Source of the DNA: Streptococcus peroris ATCC 700780
GTDB lineage: Bacteria; Bacillota; Bacilli; Lactobacillales; Streptococcaceae
Length of the DNA stretch: 60,307 nucleotides
Direction: 5' to 3'
NCBI RefSeq assembly: GCF_000187585.1
Contig: NZ_GL732463.1
Location: forward strand, 468,432 to 528,738
Part shown: positions 18,377-26,925 of the stretch, in pieces
Layout of the letters: each line of letters begins with the position of its first letter
Position numbering within the stretch: the first letter of the stretch is position 1
Translations under genes and position numbers: made by a program
The notes under the pieces: model-generated
The model's input: only the letters and a program-made list of their open reading frames with translations
The model's database searches: none
What the model was told of the DNA's origin: nothing

Positions 18377-18405
18377 TTGACAATTGTCAGATAATTCGGT
18401 ATATT
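18377..18405 (+). promoter_or_regulatory. liv operon promoter with CodY-like box
   Basis: -35 TTGACA (18377-18382), 17-bp spacer, -10 TATATT (18400-18405). AATTGTCAGATAATT (18382-18396) matches 13 of 15 positions of the CodY consensus AATTTTCWGAAAATT and fills the spacer, so CodY with branched-chain amino acids and GTP would repress the operon. Confidence 0.8.
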
Positions 18406-18447
18406 CTTAACATATAAATGAATTATGAATTCAAAAAGGAGATAAAC

Positions 18448-19605
18448 ATGAAGAAAAAATTTGCATTCTCACTTGTAGCTCTTGCAAGTGTAGCAGTTCT
18501 TGCTGCGTGTGGTGAAGTAAAATCAGGTACATCAAATGCAACTGGTAATACAATTGGAGATACGATTAAAGTTGGTTTCAACTTTGAGGAAACTGGAGCA
18601 GTAGCGGCCTACGGAACATCTGAACAAAAAGGTGCTCAACTTGCTGTTGATGAAATCAACGCGGCTGGTGGTGTTGACGGTAAAAAAATCGAAGTAGTTG
18701 ATAAAGATAATAAATCTGAAACAGCTGAAGCTGCGTCTGTTACAACTAACCTTGTAACTCAATCAAAAGTATCAGTAGTTGTCGGACCTGCTACATCAGG
18801 TGCAACTGCTGCATCTGTAGCAAATGCTACTAAAGCAGCAGTTCCATTGATTTCACCTAGTGCTACTCAAGATGGACTTACAAAAGGTCAAGACTACCTT
18901 TTCATTGGTACCTTCCAAGATAGCTACCAAGGAAAGATCATCTCAAACTATGTTTCAAACAAATTGAACGCTAAGAAAGTTGTCTTGTATTCTGATAACT
19001 CAAGCGATTACGCTAAGGGTGTTGCAAAAGCCTTCCGTGATTCTTATCAAGGCGAAATTGTTGCAGACGAAACCTTCGTATCAGGAGATACAGATTTCCA
19101 AGCAGCTTTGACAAAAATTAAAGACAAAGATTTTGATGCGATTGTCTTGCCAGGGTACTACACAGAAGCTGGTAAAATTGTAAACCAAGCTCGTGGTATG
19201 GGAATCAATAAACCAATCATCGGTGGTGATGGCTTCAATGGTGAAGAGTTTGTTCAACAAGCAACTGCTGAAAGAGCTTCAAATATCTACTTCATCTCTG
19301 GATTCTCCTCTACGGTTGATGTTTCTGATAAAGCAAAAGCTTTTCTTGAAGCCTATCGTGCAAAATACAATGAAGAACCTTCAACATTTGCAGCACTTGC
19401 CTACGACTCAGTATACCTTGTAGCAAATGCAGCAAAAGGTGCTAAAACATCTGTAGAACTTAAAGATAACCTTGCTAAAACACAAAACTTTGAAGGTGTG
19501 ACAGGACAAACAAGTTTTGACTCAGACCACAATACAGTGAAAACAGCCTTCATGATGACCATGAACAATGGTAAGGTAGATGCGGCAGAAGTCGTAAAAC
19601 CATAA
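18448..19605 (+). CDS. livJ: LivJ branched-chain amino acid-binding lipoprotein
   Basis: A 385-residue extracellular substrate-binding protein of the LivJHMGF ABC importer (leucine, isoleucine, valine). A lipoprotein signal peptide ends in the lipobox LAAC (cysteine near residue 22). The mature part is a periplasmic-binding-protein type 1 fold (KVGFNFEETGAVAAYGTSEQKGAQLAVDEINAAGG; VVGPATSGAT). I start at the ATG at 18448 after AAGGAG; the upstream in-frame ATG at 18418 has no site and no signal-peptide logic. First gene of the operon; a 117-nt gap precedes livH. Confidence 0.93.
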   Translation: MKKKFAFSLVALASVAVLAACGEVKSGTSNATGNTIGDTIKVGFNFEETGAVAAYGTSEQKGAQLAVDEINAAGGVDGKKIEVVDKDNKSETAEAASVTTNLVTQSKVSVVVGPATSGATAASVANATKAAVPLISPSATQDGLTKGQDYLFIGTFQDSYQGKIISNYVSNKLNAKKVVLYSDNSSDYAKGVAKAFRDSYQGEIVADETFVSGDTDFQAALTKIKDKDFDAIVLPGYYTEAGKIVNQARGMGINKPIIGGDGFNGEEFVQQATAERASNIYFISGFSSTVDVSDKAKAFLEAYRAKYNEEPSTFAALAYDSVYLVANAAKGAKTSVELKDNLAKTQNFEGVTGQTSFDSDHNTVKTAFMMTMNNGKVDAAEVVKP

Positions 19606-19722
19606 TTTATTGATAGATATTGAAAATGGGGAATGAGCTTTTACTCACTCCCTGTTTCAGTATTTATAGAGTGATTATATTTTTAAAAATCCTAAAAATA
19701 ATAATTAGAAAGAGTGGACCAT

Positions 19723-20592
19723 ATGCTTCAACAACTTGTCAATGGTTTAATTCTGGGAAGTGTCTATGCACTACTGGCCTTGGGTTATACCATGGTTTAT
19801 GGAATTATCAAACTCATTAACTTTGCTCATGGTGATATCTATATGATGGGTGCTTTCATGGGTTATTTTTTGATTAATTCTCTACAATTAAATTTCTTCG
19901 TAGCTTTAATCTTATCAATGATTGGTTCAGCTATTCTCGGTGTTGTCATTGAGTTCCTAGCTTACCGTCCATTGCGTCATTCAACTCGAATATCTGTACT
20001 AATTACAGCTATCGGGGTTTCTTTCTTACTTGAGTATGGGATGGTTTATCTAGTAGGTGCCAATACTCGTGCCTTCCCTCAAGCAATCCAAACAGTACGT
20101 TATGACCTAGGGCCCATCAGTTTGACAAATATTCAACTGCTAATTTTGGGTGTTTCCCTGGTCTTGATGGTACTTTTACAGCTTATCGTACAAAAAACGA
20201 AAATGGGGAAAGCCATGCGTGCAGTGTCTGTAGATAGTGATGCAGCCCAGTTGATGGGGATTAACGTAAACCGTACGATTAGTTTCACCTTTGCTTTAGG
20301 GTCAGCCCTTGCGGGTGCGGCAGGAGTTCTCATTGCCCTTTACTATAACTCTTTAGAACCGTTGATGGGGGTTACTCCAGGTTTGAAATCTTTCGTAGCA
20401 GCTGTTCTTGGTGGTATCGGAATTATTCCTGGTGCAGCTCTAGGAGGCTTTGTTATTGGTCTATTGGAAACATTCGCAACGGCCTTTGGTATGTCTGATT
20501 TCCGTGATGCGATTGTGTTTGGAATCTTATTGTTGATCTTGATTGTAAGACCAGCAGGTATTCTTGGTAAAAATGTGAAAGAGAAGGTGTAA
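19723..20592 (+). CDS. livH: LivH branched-chain amino acid permease
   Basis: A 289-residue inner membrane permease of the Liv importer, with about eight hydrophobic helices. The LivH signature MLQQLVNGLILGSVYALLALGYTMVYGIIKLINFAHGD is at the N-terminus, and the conserved EAA-type loop is within 170-200. I choose ATG 19723; an in-frame GTG at 19714 would add three residues. It pairs with LivM, 3 nt downstream. Confidence 0.93.
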   Translation: MLQQLVNGLILGSVYALLALGYTMVYGIIKLINFAHGDIYMMGAFMGYFLINSLQLNFFVALILSMIGSAILGVVIEFLAYRPLRHSTRISVLITAIGVSFLLEYGMVYLVGANTRAFPQAIQTVRYDLGPISLTNIQLLILGVSLVLMVLLQLIVQKTKMGKAMRAVSVDSDAAQLMGINVNRTISFTFALGSALAGAAGVLIALYYNSLEPLMGVTPGLKSFVAAVLGGIGIIPGAALGGFVIGLLETFATAFGMSDFRDAIVFGILLLILIVRPAGILGKNVKEKV

Positions 20593-20595
20593 GCC

Positions 20596-21552
20596 ATGAA
20601 ACAAAATTTAAAAGCAAATTTAGCCTGGCTTGGTCTTTTGGTCGCAGGTTTTATCTTGATCCAAGTTTTAGTTTTAGCCGGGGTCCTCAATCTTTTCTAT
20701 ATCCAGATTTTAGAACAAATCGGTATTAATATTATTCTTGCTGTTGGTCTGAACCTCATCGTTGGTTTCTCAGGTCAGTTTTCACTGGGCCATGCTGGTT
20801 TTATGGCAATTGGTGCCTATGCGGCAGCTATTATCGGATCTAAATCTCCTACTTATGGTGCTTTCTTTGGAGCAATGTTACTAGGAGCCTTGATATCTGG
20901 AGCTGTTGCTTTGATTGTCGGTATTCCAACGCTTCGCTTAAAAGGAGATTATCTTGCTGTTGCAACTCTAGGTGTCGCAGAAATTATTCGTATTTTCATT
21001 ATAAATGGTGGAAGTCTTACCAATGGTGCTGCTGGGATTTTAGGGATTCCAAATTTCACAAGCTGGCCAATGGTTTACATTTTTGCGGTCCTTACGACGA
21101 TAGCGACTTTGAATTTTCTTCGTAGTCCGATTGGGAGAACGACCTTATCTGTTCGTGAAGACGAAATTGCAGCAGAGTCTGTAGGTGTCAATACTACTAA
21201 GATTAAAATCATTGCCTTTGTTTTCGGAGCCATTACGGCAAGTATTGCAGGTTCTCTCCAAGCTGGTTTTATCGGTTCTGTAGTTCCAAAGGATTATACT
21301 TTTATCAACTCCATCAATATCTTGATTATCGTTGTATTTGGTGGTTTAGGATCAATTACAGGGTCAATTGTCGCTGCAATTGTTCTTGGAATTTTGAATA
21401 TGCTTCTTCAAGACGTGGCTAGCGTTCGCATGATTATTTATGCTCTGGCTTTGGTACTTGTTATGATTTTCAGACCAGGTGGTCTTCTTGGAACATGGGA
21501 ATTGAGCCTGTCACGTCTCTTTAAAAAAGGTAAGAAGGAGGGACAAAACTAA
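20596..21552 (+). CDS. livM: LivM branched-chain amino acid permease
   Basis: A 318-residue second permease subunit of the Liv importer. The family signature LNLIVGFSGQFSLGHAGFMAIGAYAAA lies near residue 52, and VREDEIAAESVGVNTTKIKIIAFVFGA is the cytoplasmic coupling loop near residue 193. Multiple hydrophobic helices are present. It follows livH closely and its stop overlaps the livG start by one base (TAATG), consistent with translational coupling. Confidence 0.93.
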   Translation: MKQNLKANLAWLGLLVAGFILIQVLVLAGVLNLFYIQILEQIGINIILAVGLNLIVGFSGQFSLGHAGFMAIGAYAAAIIGSKSPTYGAFFGAMLLGALISGAVALIVGIPTLRLKGDYLAVATLGVAEIIRIFIINGGSLTNGAAGILGIPNFTSWPMVYIFAVLTTIATLNFLRSPIGRTTLSVREDEIAAESVGVNTTKIKIIAFVFGAITASIAGSLQAGFIGSVVPKDYTFINSINILIIVVFGGLGSITGSIVAAIVLGILNMLLQDVASVRMIIYALALVLVMIFRPGGLLGTWELSLSRLFKKGKKEGQN

Positions 21553-22316
21553 TGGCATTACTTGAAGTAAAACAGTTAACCAAGCATTTTGGTGGTTTAA
21601 CAGCTGTTGGAGATGTAACTCTTGAATTGAATGAAGGGGAACTTGTTGGCTTGATTGGGCCAAATGGAGCTGGTAAAACGACTCTTTTCAACTTGTTGAC
21701 AGGAGTTTATGAACCAAGCGAAGGAACAGTAACCTTGGATGGACATTTATTAAATGGGAAACAGCCTTATAAGATTGCCTCTCTAGGACTTAGTCGCACC
21801 TTCCAAAATATTCGTCTCTTTAAGGATTTGACAGTTTTAGAGAATGTTTTGATTGCTTTTAGTAATCATCACAAAAAGCATGTTTTGGCTAGTTTCTTCC
21901 GTTTACCTGCCTATTACAAGAACGAAGAAGAACTAAAAATAAAAGCGATGGACTTGCTGAAGATTTTTGAACTCGATAAGGATGCTCAAACCCTTGCAAA
22001 AAATCTTGCTTATGGCCAACAACGTCGTTTGGAAATTGTACGTGCCCTTGCTACAGAACCTAAAATTCTCTTTTTGGATGAACCTGCAGCAGGTATGAAT
22101 CCACAGGAAACAGCTGAGTTGACTGAATTAATCCGTCGGATTAAGGATGAATTCAACATTACTATTATGCTGATTGAACATGATATGAACTTGGTCATGG
22201 ATGTGACAGAACGTATCTATGTTCTCGAATATGGTCGCTTGATTGCTCATGGGACTCCAGAGGAAATCAAGAGCAATAAACGAGTTATCGAAGCTTATCT
22301 AGGAGGTGAAGCCTAA
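21552..22316 (+). CDS. livG: LivG ATP-binding subunit
   Basis: A 254-residue ABC ATPase energising Liv import. Walker A GPNGAGKTT (near residue 36), Q-loop, a signature region LAYGQQRRLEIVRAL, Walker B ILFLDEPAAGMNP and the switch His of IEHDMNLVM are all present. The longer spacer typical of LivG and the BCA_ABC_TP-like C-terminus (EAYLGGEA) are seen. Its stop overlaps livF by one base. Confidence 0.94.
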   Translation: MALLEVKQLTKHFGGLTAVGDVTLELNEGELVGLIGPNGAGKTTLFNLLTGVYEPSEGTVTLDGHLLNGKQPYKIASLGLSRTFQNIRLFKDLTVLENVLIAFSNHHKKHVLASFFRLPAYYKNEEELKIKAMDLLKIFELDKDAQTLAKNLAYGQQRRLEIVRALATEPKILFLDEPAAGMNPQETAELTELIRRIKDEFNITIMLIEHDMNLVMDVTERIYVLEYGRLIAHGTPEEIKSNKRVIEAYLGGEA

Positions 22317-23026
22317 TGTCTATGTTGAAAGTTGAAAACCTCTCAGTACACTACGGTATGATTCAGGCTGTACGTGATGTGAGCTTTGAAGTAAATGAAG
22401 GAGAAGTTGTTTCCCTCATCGGTGCCAATGGTGCTGGTAAAACAACCATTCTTCGTACCTTGTCAGGCCTTGTTCGCCCAAGTTCTGGTAGAATTGCATT
22501 TCTGGGGCAAGAAATCCAAAAGATGCCTGCGCAAAAGATTGTGGCATCAGGACTTTCTCAAGTACCAGAAGGTCGTCACGTCTTCCCAGGATTGACAGTA
22601 TTGGAAAATTTGGAGATGGGAGCCTTTCTTAAGAAAAATCGTGAAGAAAATCAAGCGAATTTGAAAAAAGTCTTTTCACGTTTTCCACGTTTAGAAGAGC
22701 GTAAAAACCAAGATGCGGCTACTCTATCTGGTGGTGAACAGCAGATGCTTGCTATGGGACGTGCGCTCATGTCAACACCGAAACTTCTTTTGTTAGACGA
22801 ACCATCAATGGGACTTGCTCCGATTTTTATACAAGAAATTTTTGATATTATCCAGGATATCCAAAAACAAGGAACAACCGTTCTCTTGATTGAACAAAAT
22901 GCCAATAAAGCACTTGCTATTGCAGATAGAGGCTATGTACTTGAAACAGGAAAGATTGTCCTATCAGGCACAGGAAAAGAACTCGCAGCATCAGATGAAG
23001 TCAGAAAAGCATATCTAGGTGGCTAA
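22316..23026 (+). CDS. livF: LivF ATP-binding subunit
   Basis: A 236-residue ABC ATPase, the second energising subunit of the Liv importer. Walker A GANGAGKTT, signature LSGGEQQMLAMGRAL, Walker B LLLLDEPSMGLAP and the switch region IEQNANKAL are visible, and it ends in the typical VRKAYLGG. Last gene of the operon; the stop codon runs directly into a strong terminator at 23025 that has been tandemly repeated. Confidence 0.94.
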   Translation: MSMLKVENLSVHYGMIQAVRDVSFEVNEGEVVSLIGANGAGKTTILRTLSGLVRPSSGRIAFLGQEIQKMPAQKIVASGLSQVPEGRHVFPGLTVLENLEMGAFLKKNREENQANLKKVFSRFPRLEERKNQDAATLSGGEQQMLAMGRALMSTPKLLLLDEPSMGLAPIFIQEIFDIIQDIQKQGTTVLLIEQNANKALAIADRGYVLETGKIVLSGTGKELAASDEVRKAYLGG

Positions 23027-23047
23027 AAAGGTCCGGGGGACCTTTTT
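23025..23047 (+). terminator. liv operon terminator
   Basis: AAAAAGGTCC (23025-23034) and GGACCTTTTT (23038-23047) form a perfect 10-bp stem with a GGG loop, beginning inside the livF stop codon. Confidence 0.92.
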
Positions 23048-23252
23048 AGTCGGCGGATAGAGATTGCGCAAACAATCTTCATCTAGTCCGGGGGACCTTT
23101 TTAGTCGGCGGATAGAGATTGCGCAAACAATCTTCATCTAGTCCGGGGGACCTTTTTAGTCGGCGGATAGAGATTGCAAAGCAATCATCAAATCCACTGG
23201 ATTGTTTTAGTCGGCGGATATAGATTACTTTGCAATCATAGAATCCACATAA
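23031..23252. repeat. Tandem 55-bp repeats derived from the liv terminator
   Basis: Units start at 23031, 23086 and 23141 (55-bp period; the first two are identical through 23140), with a degenerate fourth unit to about 23252. Each has GTCC-GGGG-GACC-TTTTT followed by TAGTCGGCGGATAGAGATTG and a second small hairpin (AGATTG...CAATCT in units 1-2, GATTGC-AAA-GCAATC in unit 3). Copies 2 and 3 lack the A-run of the original, so their terminator stems are shorter. No gene lies in this 367-bp gap. Confidence 0.9.
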
Positions 23253-23262
23253 GTAAAAGTTT

Positions 23263-23290
23263 AAGAGCTCTTAGGTGGGGCTCTTTTTCT
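23263..23290 (+). terminator. Further terminator before the CBS gene
   Basis: AAGAGC (23263-23268) and GCTCTT (23280-23285) with a T-rich tail. Confidence 0.6.
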
Positions 23291-23328
23291 TTTTAGCTAT
23301 CAGATTTTTCTAAATTTTGAAAAAGAAA

Positions 23329-23366
23329 TGAAAGCGTTTGATAGCTTTTCGTAAAAAGTGTATAAT
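23329..23366 (+). promoter_or_regulatory. Promoter with cre site of the CBS-ACT gene
   Basis: -35 TTGATA (23338-23343), 17-bp spacer, -10 TATAAT (23361-23366). TGAAAGCGTTTGAT (23329-23342) is a strong cre match covering the -35, predicting CcpA repression in glucose. Confidence 0.75.
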
Positions 23367-23394
23367 AAATCTATAAACATTAAGGAGATTTCCT

Positions 23395-24051
23395 ATGGCA
23401 GTTAAAGATTTTATGACTCGCAAGGTCGTTTATATTAGTCCAGATACAAATGTAGCACATGCAGCCGATTTGATGCGTGAACAAGGCTTACACCGTCTTC
23501 CTGTTATTGAAAATGATAAATTAGTAGGCCTTGTAACGGAAGGTACAATAGCAGAAGCTAGTCCATCTAAAGCAACTAGTCTTTCAATCTTTGAGATGAA
23601 CTACTTGCTTAACAAGACAAAGGTAAAAGATGTCATGATTCGTGATGTTGTTACTGTTTCAGGCTATGCAAGTTTGGAAGATGCAACTTATCTCATGCTA
23701 AAAAATAAGATTGGTATTTTACCAGTTGTTGACAATGGTCAACTGTACGGCGTTATTACGGATAGAGATGTATTCAGAGCCTTTCTTGAAATTGCTGGCT
23801 ATGGTGAAGAGGGAATCCGTGTTCGTTTTATCACAGAAAATGAAGTTGGAGTTTTAGGTAAGATTGTTTCTTTAATCGTTGAGGAAAATCTTAATATCTC
23901 TCATACCGTTAATATTCCACGTAAAGATGGTAAGATCGTTATTGAAGTTCAAATTGAGGGAACGATTGATCTTAATTCCTTGAAGAAGAAATTCGAAGAA
24001 GAGGATATTCTCGTAGATGAAATTGCAAAAACTTCTGCTAAAAAACTCTAA
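23395..24051 (+). CDS. CBS-pair and ACT domain protein (AcuB-like)
   Basis: A 218-residue cytoplasmic sensor-type protein. Two CBS domains occupy about residues 1-60 (VKDFMTRKVVYISPDTNVAHAADLM) and 75-130 (VKDVMIRDVVTVSGYASLEDATYLM); an ACT domain follows (about 138-208, VRFITENEVGVLGKIVSLIVEENLNISH). CBS pairs bind adenosyl compounds and ACT domains bind amino acids, so it may sense energy and amino acid status; no target is known from sequence. It has its own cre-controlled promoter, which fits a metabolic role. It resembles AcuB but no acuA or acuC is adjacent. Confidence 0.8.
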   Translation: MAVKDFMTRKVVYISPDTNVAHAADLMREQGLHRLPVIENDKLVGLVTEGTIAEASPSKATSLSIFEMNYLLNKTKVKDVMIRDVVTVSGYASLEDATYLMLKNKIGILPVVDNGQLYGVITDRDVFRAFLEIAGYGEEGIRVRFITENEVGVLGKIVSLIVEENLNISHTVNIPRKDGKIVIEVQIEGTIDLNSLKKKFEEEDILVDEIAKTSAKKL

Positions 24052-24076
24052 AGAGTAAACTATTATTGTTTTACAC

Positions 24077-24105
24077 TTGCGAAAAAATTTTTTTTCTAGT
24101 ATAAT
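24077..24105 (+). promoter_or_regulatory. rpsF-ssb-rpsR promoter
   Basis: -35 TTGCGA (24077-24082), 17-bp spacer, -10 TATAAT (24100-24105). Predicted start near 24112. Confidence 0.75.
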
Positions 24106-24111
24106 AGTTTA

Positions 24112-24179
24112 TTGTGAGCAAACCTCACTTACCCCTTGCAATGTCTTGGGGTCATTAGACCAAAAGGAGGAACCTATCA
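24112..24179 (+). promoter_or_regulatory. rpsF leader with two hairpins
   Basis: The leader of about 68 nt can fold into GTGAG-caaac-CTCAC (24114-24128) and ACCCC...GGGGT (24131-24135 with 24148-24152), followed by AAAGGAGG. Many bacteria autoregulate rpsF through S6:S18 binding to its leader RNA; I do not clearly see the conserved loop motif, so this assignment is tentative. Confidence 0.4.
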
Positions 24180-24470
24180 ATGGCTAAATACGAAATTCTT
24201 TATATCATTCGTCCAAACATTGAAGAAGAAGCGAAAAACGCTTTGGTAGCACGTTTTGACTCTATCTTGACTGACAACGGTGCAACTGTTGTTGAATCAA
24301 AAGATTGGGAAAAACGTCGTCTTGCATACGAAATCCAAGATTTCCGTGAAGGACTTTACCACATCGTTAACGTTGAAGCAAATGATGACGCAGCTCTTAA
24401 AGAGTTTGACCGTTTGTCAAAAATCAACGCTGACATTCTTCGTCACATGATCGTCAAACTTGACGCGTAA
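24180..24470 (+). CDS. rpsF: 30S ribosomal protein S6
   Basis: A 96-residue ribosomal protein of the small-subunit platform, binding next to S18. Family features include [19 protein letters not shown] at the start and the conserved [15 protein letters not shown] segment ([23 protein letters not shown]). AAAGGAGG lies upstream. It is the first gene of the classical rpsF-ssb-rpsR operon. Confidence 0.97.
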   Translation: MAKYEILYIIRPNIEEEAKNALVARFDSILTDNGATVVESKDWEKRRLAYEIQDFREGLYHIVNVEANDDAALKEFDRLSKINADILRHMIVKLDA

Positions 24471-24481
24471 GAAGGTAGATT

Positions 24482-24952
24482 ATGATTAACAATGTTGTAC
24501 TTGTAGGGCGTATGACACGTGATGCAGAGTTGCGCTATACCCCATCAAATGTAGCAGTTGCGACTTTTACTCTTGCAGTAAACCGTACATTTAAGAGTCA
24601 AAATGGTGAACGTGAAACTGATTTTATCAATGTTGTCATGTGGCGCCAACAGGCTGAAAATCTTGCTAACTGGGCTAAAAAAGGCTCACTTATCGGGGTG
24701 ACAGGTCGTATTCAGACTCGTAGTTACGATAATCAGCAAGGACAACGTGTCTATATCACCGAAGTTGTGGCTGAAAATTTCCAAATGTTGGAAAGTCGTA
24801 GCGTGCGTGAGGGACATACTGGTGGAGCTTATACAGCCCCAACTGCTAACAATGCAGCACCTACAAATTCAGTACCAGACTTTTCACGTGATGAAAATCC
24901 ATTCGGATCAACAAATCCTTTGGATATTTCAGATGATGATTTACCATTCTAA
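24482..24952 (+). CDS. ssb: Single-stranded DNA-binding protein
   Basis: A 156-residue SSB (SsbA type). The OB-fold occupies residues 1-105 ([35 protein letters not shown]...), followed by a low-complexity linker rich in Ala, Thr and Asn and the acidic partner-binding tip DISDDDLPF. It coats single-stranded DNA in replication and repair. It sits between rpsF and rpsR, the usual place of the essential housekeeping SSB rather than the competence-specific SsbB. Confidence 0.96.
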   Translation: MINNVVLVGRMTRDAELRYTPSNVAVATFTLAVNRTFKSQNGERETDFINVVMWRQQAENLANWAKKGSLIGVTGRIQTRSYDNQQGQRVYITEVVAENFQMLESRSVREGHTGGAYTAPTANNAAPTNSVPDFSRDENPFGSTNPLDISDDDLPF

Positions 24953-24983
24953 TGGACAATTAATACTATAAAGGAGAAAAAAC

Positions 24984-25223
24984 ATGGCTCAACAACGTCG
25001 TGGCGGATTCAAACGCCGTAAAAAAGTTGATTACATCGCAGCAAACAAAATTGAATATGTTGATTACAAAGATACTGAGCTTCTTAGCCGTTTCGTTTCA
25101 GAACGTGGGAAAATCCTTCCTCGTCGTGTAACTGGAACTTCAGCTAAAAACCAACGTAAAGTAACAACAGCTATCAAACGCGCTCGCGTAATGGCTTTGA
25201 TGCCTTTCGTAAACGAAGATTAA
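24984..25223 (+). CDS. rpsR: 30S ribosomal protein S18
   Basis: A 79-residue basic small-subunit protein. It starts [22 protein letters not shown] and contains the family core [40 protein letters not shown] precedes the ATG. Last gene of the operon; the stop codon runs into a terminator at 25222 that starts an array of six terminator-like hairpins. Confidence 0.97.
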   Translation: MAQQRRGGFKRRKKVDYIAANKIEYVDYKDTELLSRFVSERGKILPRRVTGTSAKNQRKVTTAIKRARVMALMPFVNED

Positions 25224-25250
25224 AAAAAAGACCCGGGTGGGTCTTTTTTT
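25222..25250 (+). terminator. rpsF operon terminator
   Basis: A-run plus GACCC (25230-25234), loop GGGT, GGGTC (25239-25243) and a seven-T run; starts within the rpsR stop codon. Confidence 0.92.
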
Positions 25251-25251
25251 C

Positions 25252-25446
25252 AGGTCCAGTGGACCTCTTTTTCATGAGCTCGAAAACAAGAGAGCTAGTT
25301 AGACCCCAACGGACCTCTTTTTCATGAGCTTGAAAACAAGAAAGCGAATTAAGACCCCAACGGGTCTTTTTTTCACGAGTTTTGAAACGAGAAGGCGAGT
25401 TAGACCCGGGTGGGTCTTTTTTTCAGGTCCGGGTAGACCGCTTTTT
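25252..25446. repeat. Array of five further terminator-like hairpins and spacer motifs
   Basis: After the rpsR terminator follow AGGTCC-AGT-GGACCT (25252-25266), a mismatched hybrid (left arm GACCCC, right arm GGACCT, near 25302-25316), GACCC-CAAC-GGGTC (25353-25366), GACCC-GGGT-GGGTC (25403-25416) and GGTC-CGGGTA-GACC (25426-25439), each followed by five to seven T residues. Three spacers of about 28 bp (25273, 25323, 25374) share GAG...GAAAACAAG/GAAACGAG...GCGAG and repeat every 50-51 bp. No gene lies in this 300-bp gap. Confidence 0.9.
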
Positions 25447-25523
25447 TACAAGCTGGATAGGGTTAGTAGGGAATTTCATCAGTTTATGGTATAATGAATA
25501 GAGTGAGTTAAGGAGGTCTTGCA

Positions 25524-26924
25524 ATGGATGCCAAGTTAAGATACAAGGCTAAGAAGATTAAGGTTATCTTTTTTGATATAGATGATACTTTACGTAATTC
25601 AAAGACTGGCTTTATTCCAAGTACTATTCCTACAGTATTTCAACAATTGTGCGATAGAGGAATCTTGACAGGAATTGCGACTGGTCGAGGCATTTTTGGC
25701 GTCGTACCAGAGATTAAAGCACTCAAGCCTGATTTCTTTGTAACCTTGAATGGTGCCTATATTGAAGATAAAAAAGGTAGTGTTCTGTATAGTCATAAAA
25801 TCGCTAGGGATAAGGTTGAGGAGTATATTGCTTGGACAAAGGAAGTGGGAATTGACTACGGTTTGGTTGGTAGTCATGAGGCTAAATTATCTAGACGAAC
25901 AGAAATGATTAGCCAGGCCATCGATCCAATTTATCCAGATTTAGATGTGGACCCTGATTTTTACCAAAAAGAAGATATTTATCAGATGTGGACCTTTGAG
26001 GATCAGGGAGATGATTTGACTTTGCCTGAAAGTTTAGCATCAACTTTGCGTATGGTACGCTGGCATGAACATTCATCAGATGTTGTGTCGATTTCTGGTT
26101 CAAAAGCAGCTGGAGTAGCCAAAGTGGTAGACCAATTAGGTCTTAAACCTGAAAACGTCATGGTTTTTGGAGACGGTCTTAACGATTCAGAACTCTTTGA
26201 TTATGCAGGTATTAGTGTTGCTATGGGAATTTCTCATGACAAAATCAAAGAAAAAGCAGATTATATTACAAAAACAATAGAAGAAAACGGCATTTTTGAT
26301 GCCTTAGAAGGATTTGGTATGGTAGAAAAAGAATTACATTTTCCACAAGTAGACATTGAAACAGTAGAAGGTCCGATTGCGACTATTAAAACAAATCATG
26401 GAGATATGCACATTAAGCTTTTCCCTGAACATGCACCAAAAACAGTAGCCAACTTTATTGCTTTATCAAAAGATGGTTACTATGATGGTGTCATTTTCCA
26501 CCGTATTATTAAAGACTTTATGATTCAAGGTGGGGACCCAACTGGTACAGGTATGGGTGGTGAATCTATCTATGGTCAGTCATTTGAAGATGAGTTTTCA
26601 GAAGAACTTTACAATGTACGTGGAGCCCTTTCTATGGCTAATGCTGGACCAAATACAAATGGTAGCCAGTTCTTTATCGTGCAAAATCAACACTTGCCAT
26701 ATTCTAAGAAAGAAATTGCTCGTGGTGGTTGGCCAGAACCAATTGCAGAAATTTATGCAGAAAAAGGTGGAACTCCTCACTTAGACCGCCGTCATACAGT
26801 TTTCGGTCAACTTGCAGATGAAGCATCTTATAAGGTTTTGGATGCTATTGCAGGTGTGGAAACAGGTGCAATGGACAAGCCAGTTGAAGATGTAGTCATT
26901 GAAACGATTGAAATTGAGGACTAA
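25524..26924 (+). CDS. Fused Cof-type HAD hydrolase and cyclophilin peptidyl-prolyl isomerase
   Basis: A 466-residue two-domain protein. Residues about 10-265 are a Cof-type HAD phosphatase: DIDDT nucleophile motif (near residue 19), SGSKAAG lysine motif and [10 protein letters not shown] metal motif. Residues about 283-466 are a cyclophilin-type isomerase ([59 protein letters not shown]). No signal peptide is seen, so it acts in the cytoplasm. The fusion is continuous, with no frameshift, and is known in streptococci. GGAGG precedes the ATG. The S1-domain gene starts 1 nt after its stop. Confidence 0.92.
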   Translation: MDAKLRYKAKKIKVIFFDIDDTLRNSKTGFIPSTIPTVFQQLCDRGILTGIATGRGIFGVVPEIKALKPDFFVTLNGAYIEDKKGSVLYSHKIARDKVEEYIAWTKEVGIDYGLVGSHEAKLSRRTEMISQAIDPIYPDLDVDPDFYQKEDIYQMWTFEDQGDDLTLPESLASTLRMVRWHEHSSDVVSISGSKAAGVAKVVDQLGLKPENVMVFGDGLNDSELFDYAGISVAMGISHDKIKEKADYITKTIEENGIFDALEGFGMVEKELHFPQVDIETVEGPIATIKTNHGDMHIKLFPEHAPKTVANFIALSKDGYYDGVIFHRIIKDFMIQGGDPTGTGMGGESIYGQSFEDEFSEELYNVRGALSMANAGPNTNGSQFFIVQNQHLPYSKKEIARGGWPEPIAEIYAEKGGTPHLDRRHTVFGQLADEASYKVLDAIAGVETGAMDKPVEDVVIETIEIED

Positions 26925-26925
26925 A

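Noticed and set aside
23031..23252. Regularly spaced repeats considered as a CRISPR array
   Set aside because: Units are tandem and nearly identical throughout, with no variable spacers, no leader and no cas genes; each unit contains a terminator hairpin.
24482..24952. Competence-induced ssbB
   Set aside because: Gene context (rpsF-ssb-rpsR) and the full acidic tail indicate the housekeeping SSB, and I saw no ComX box upstream.
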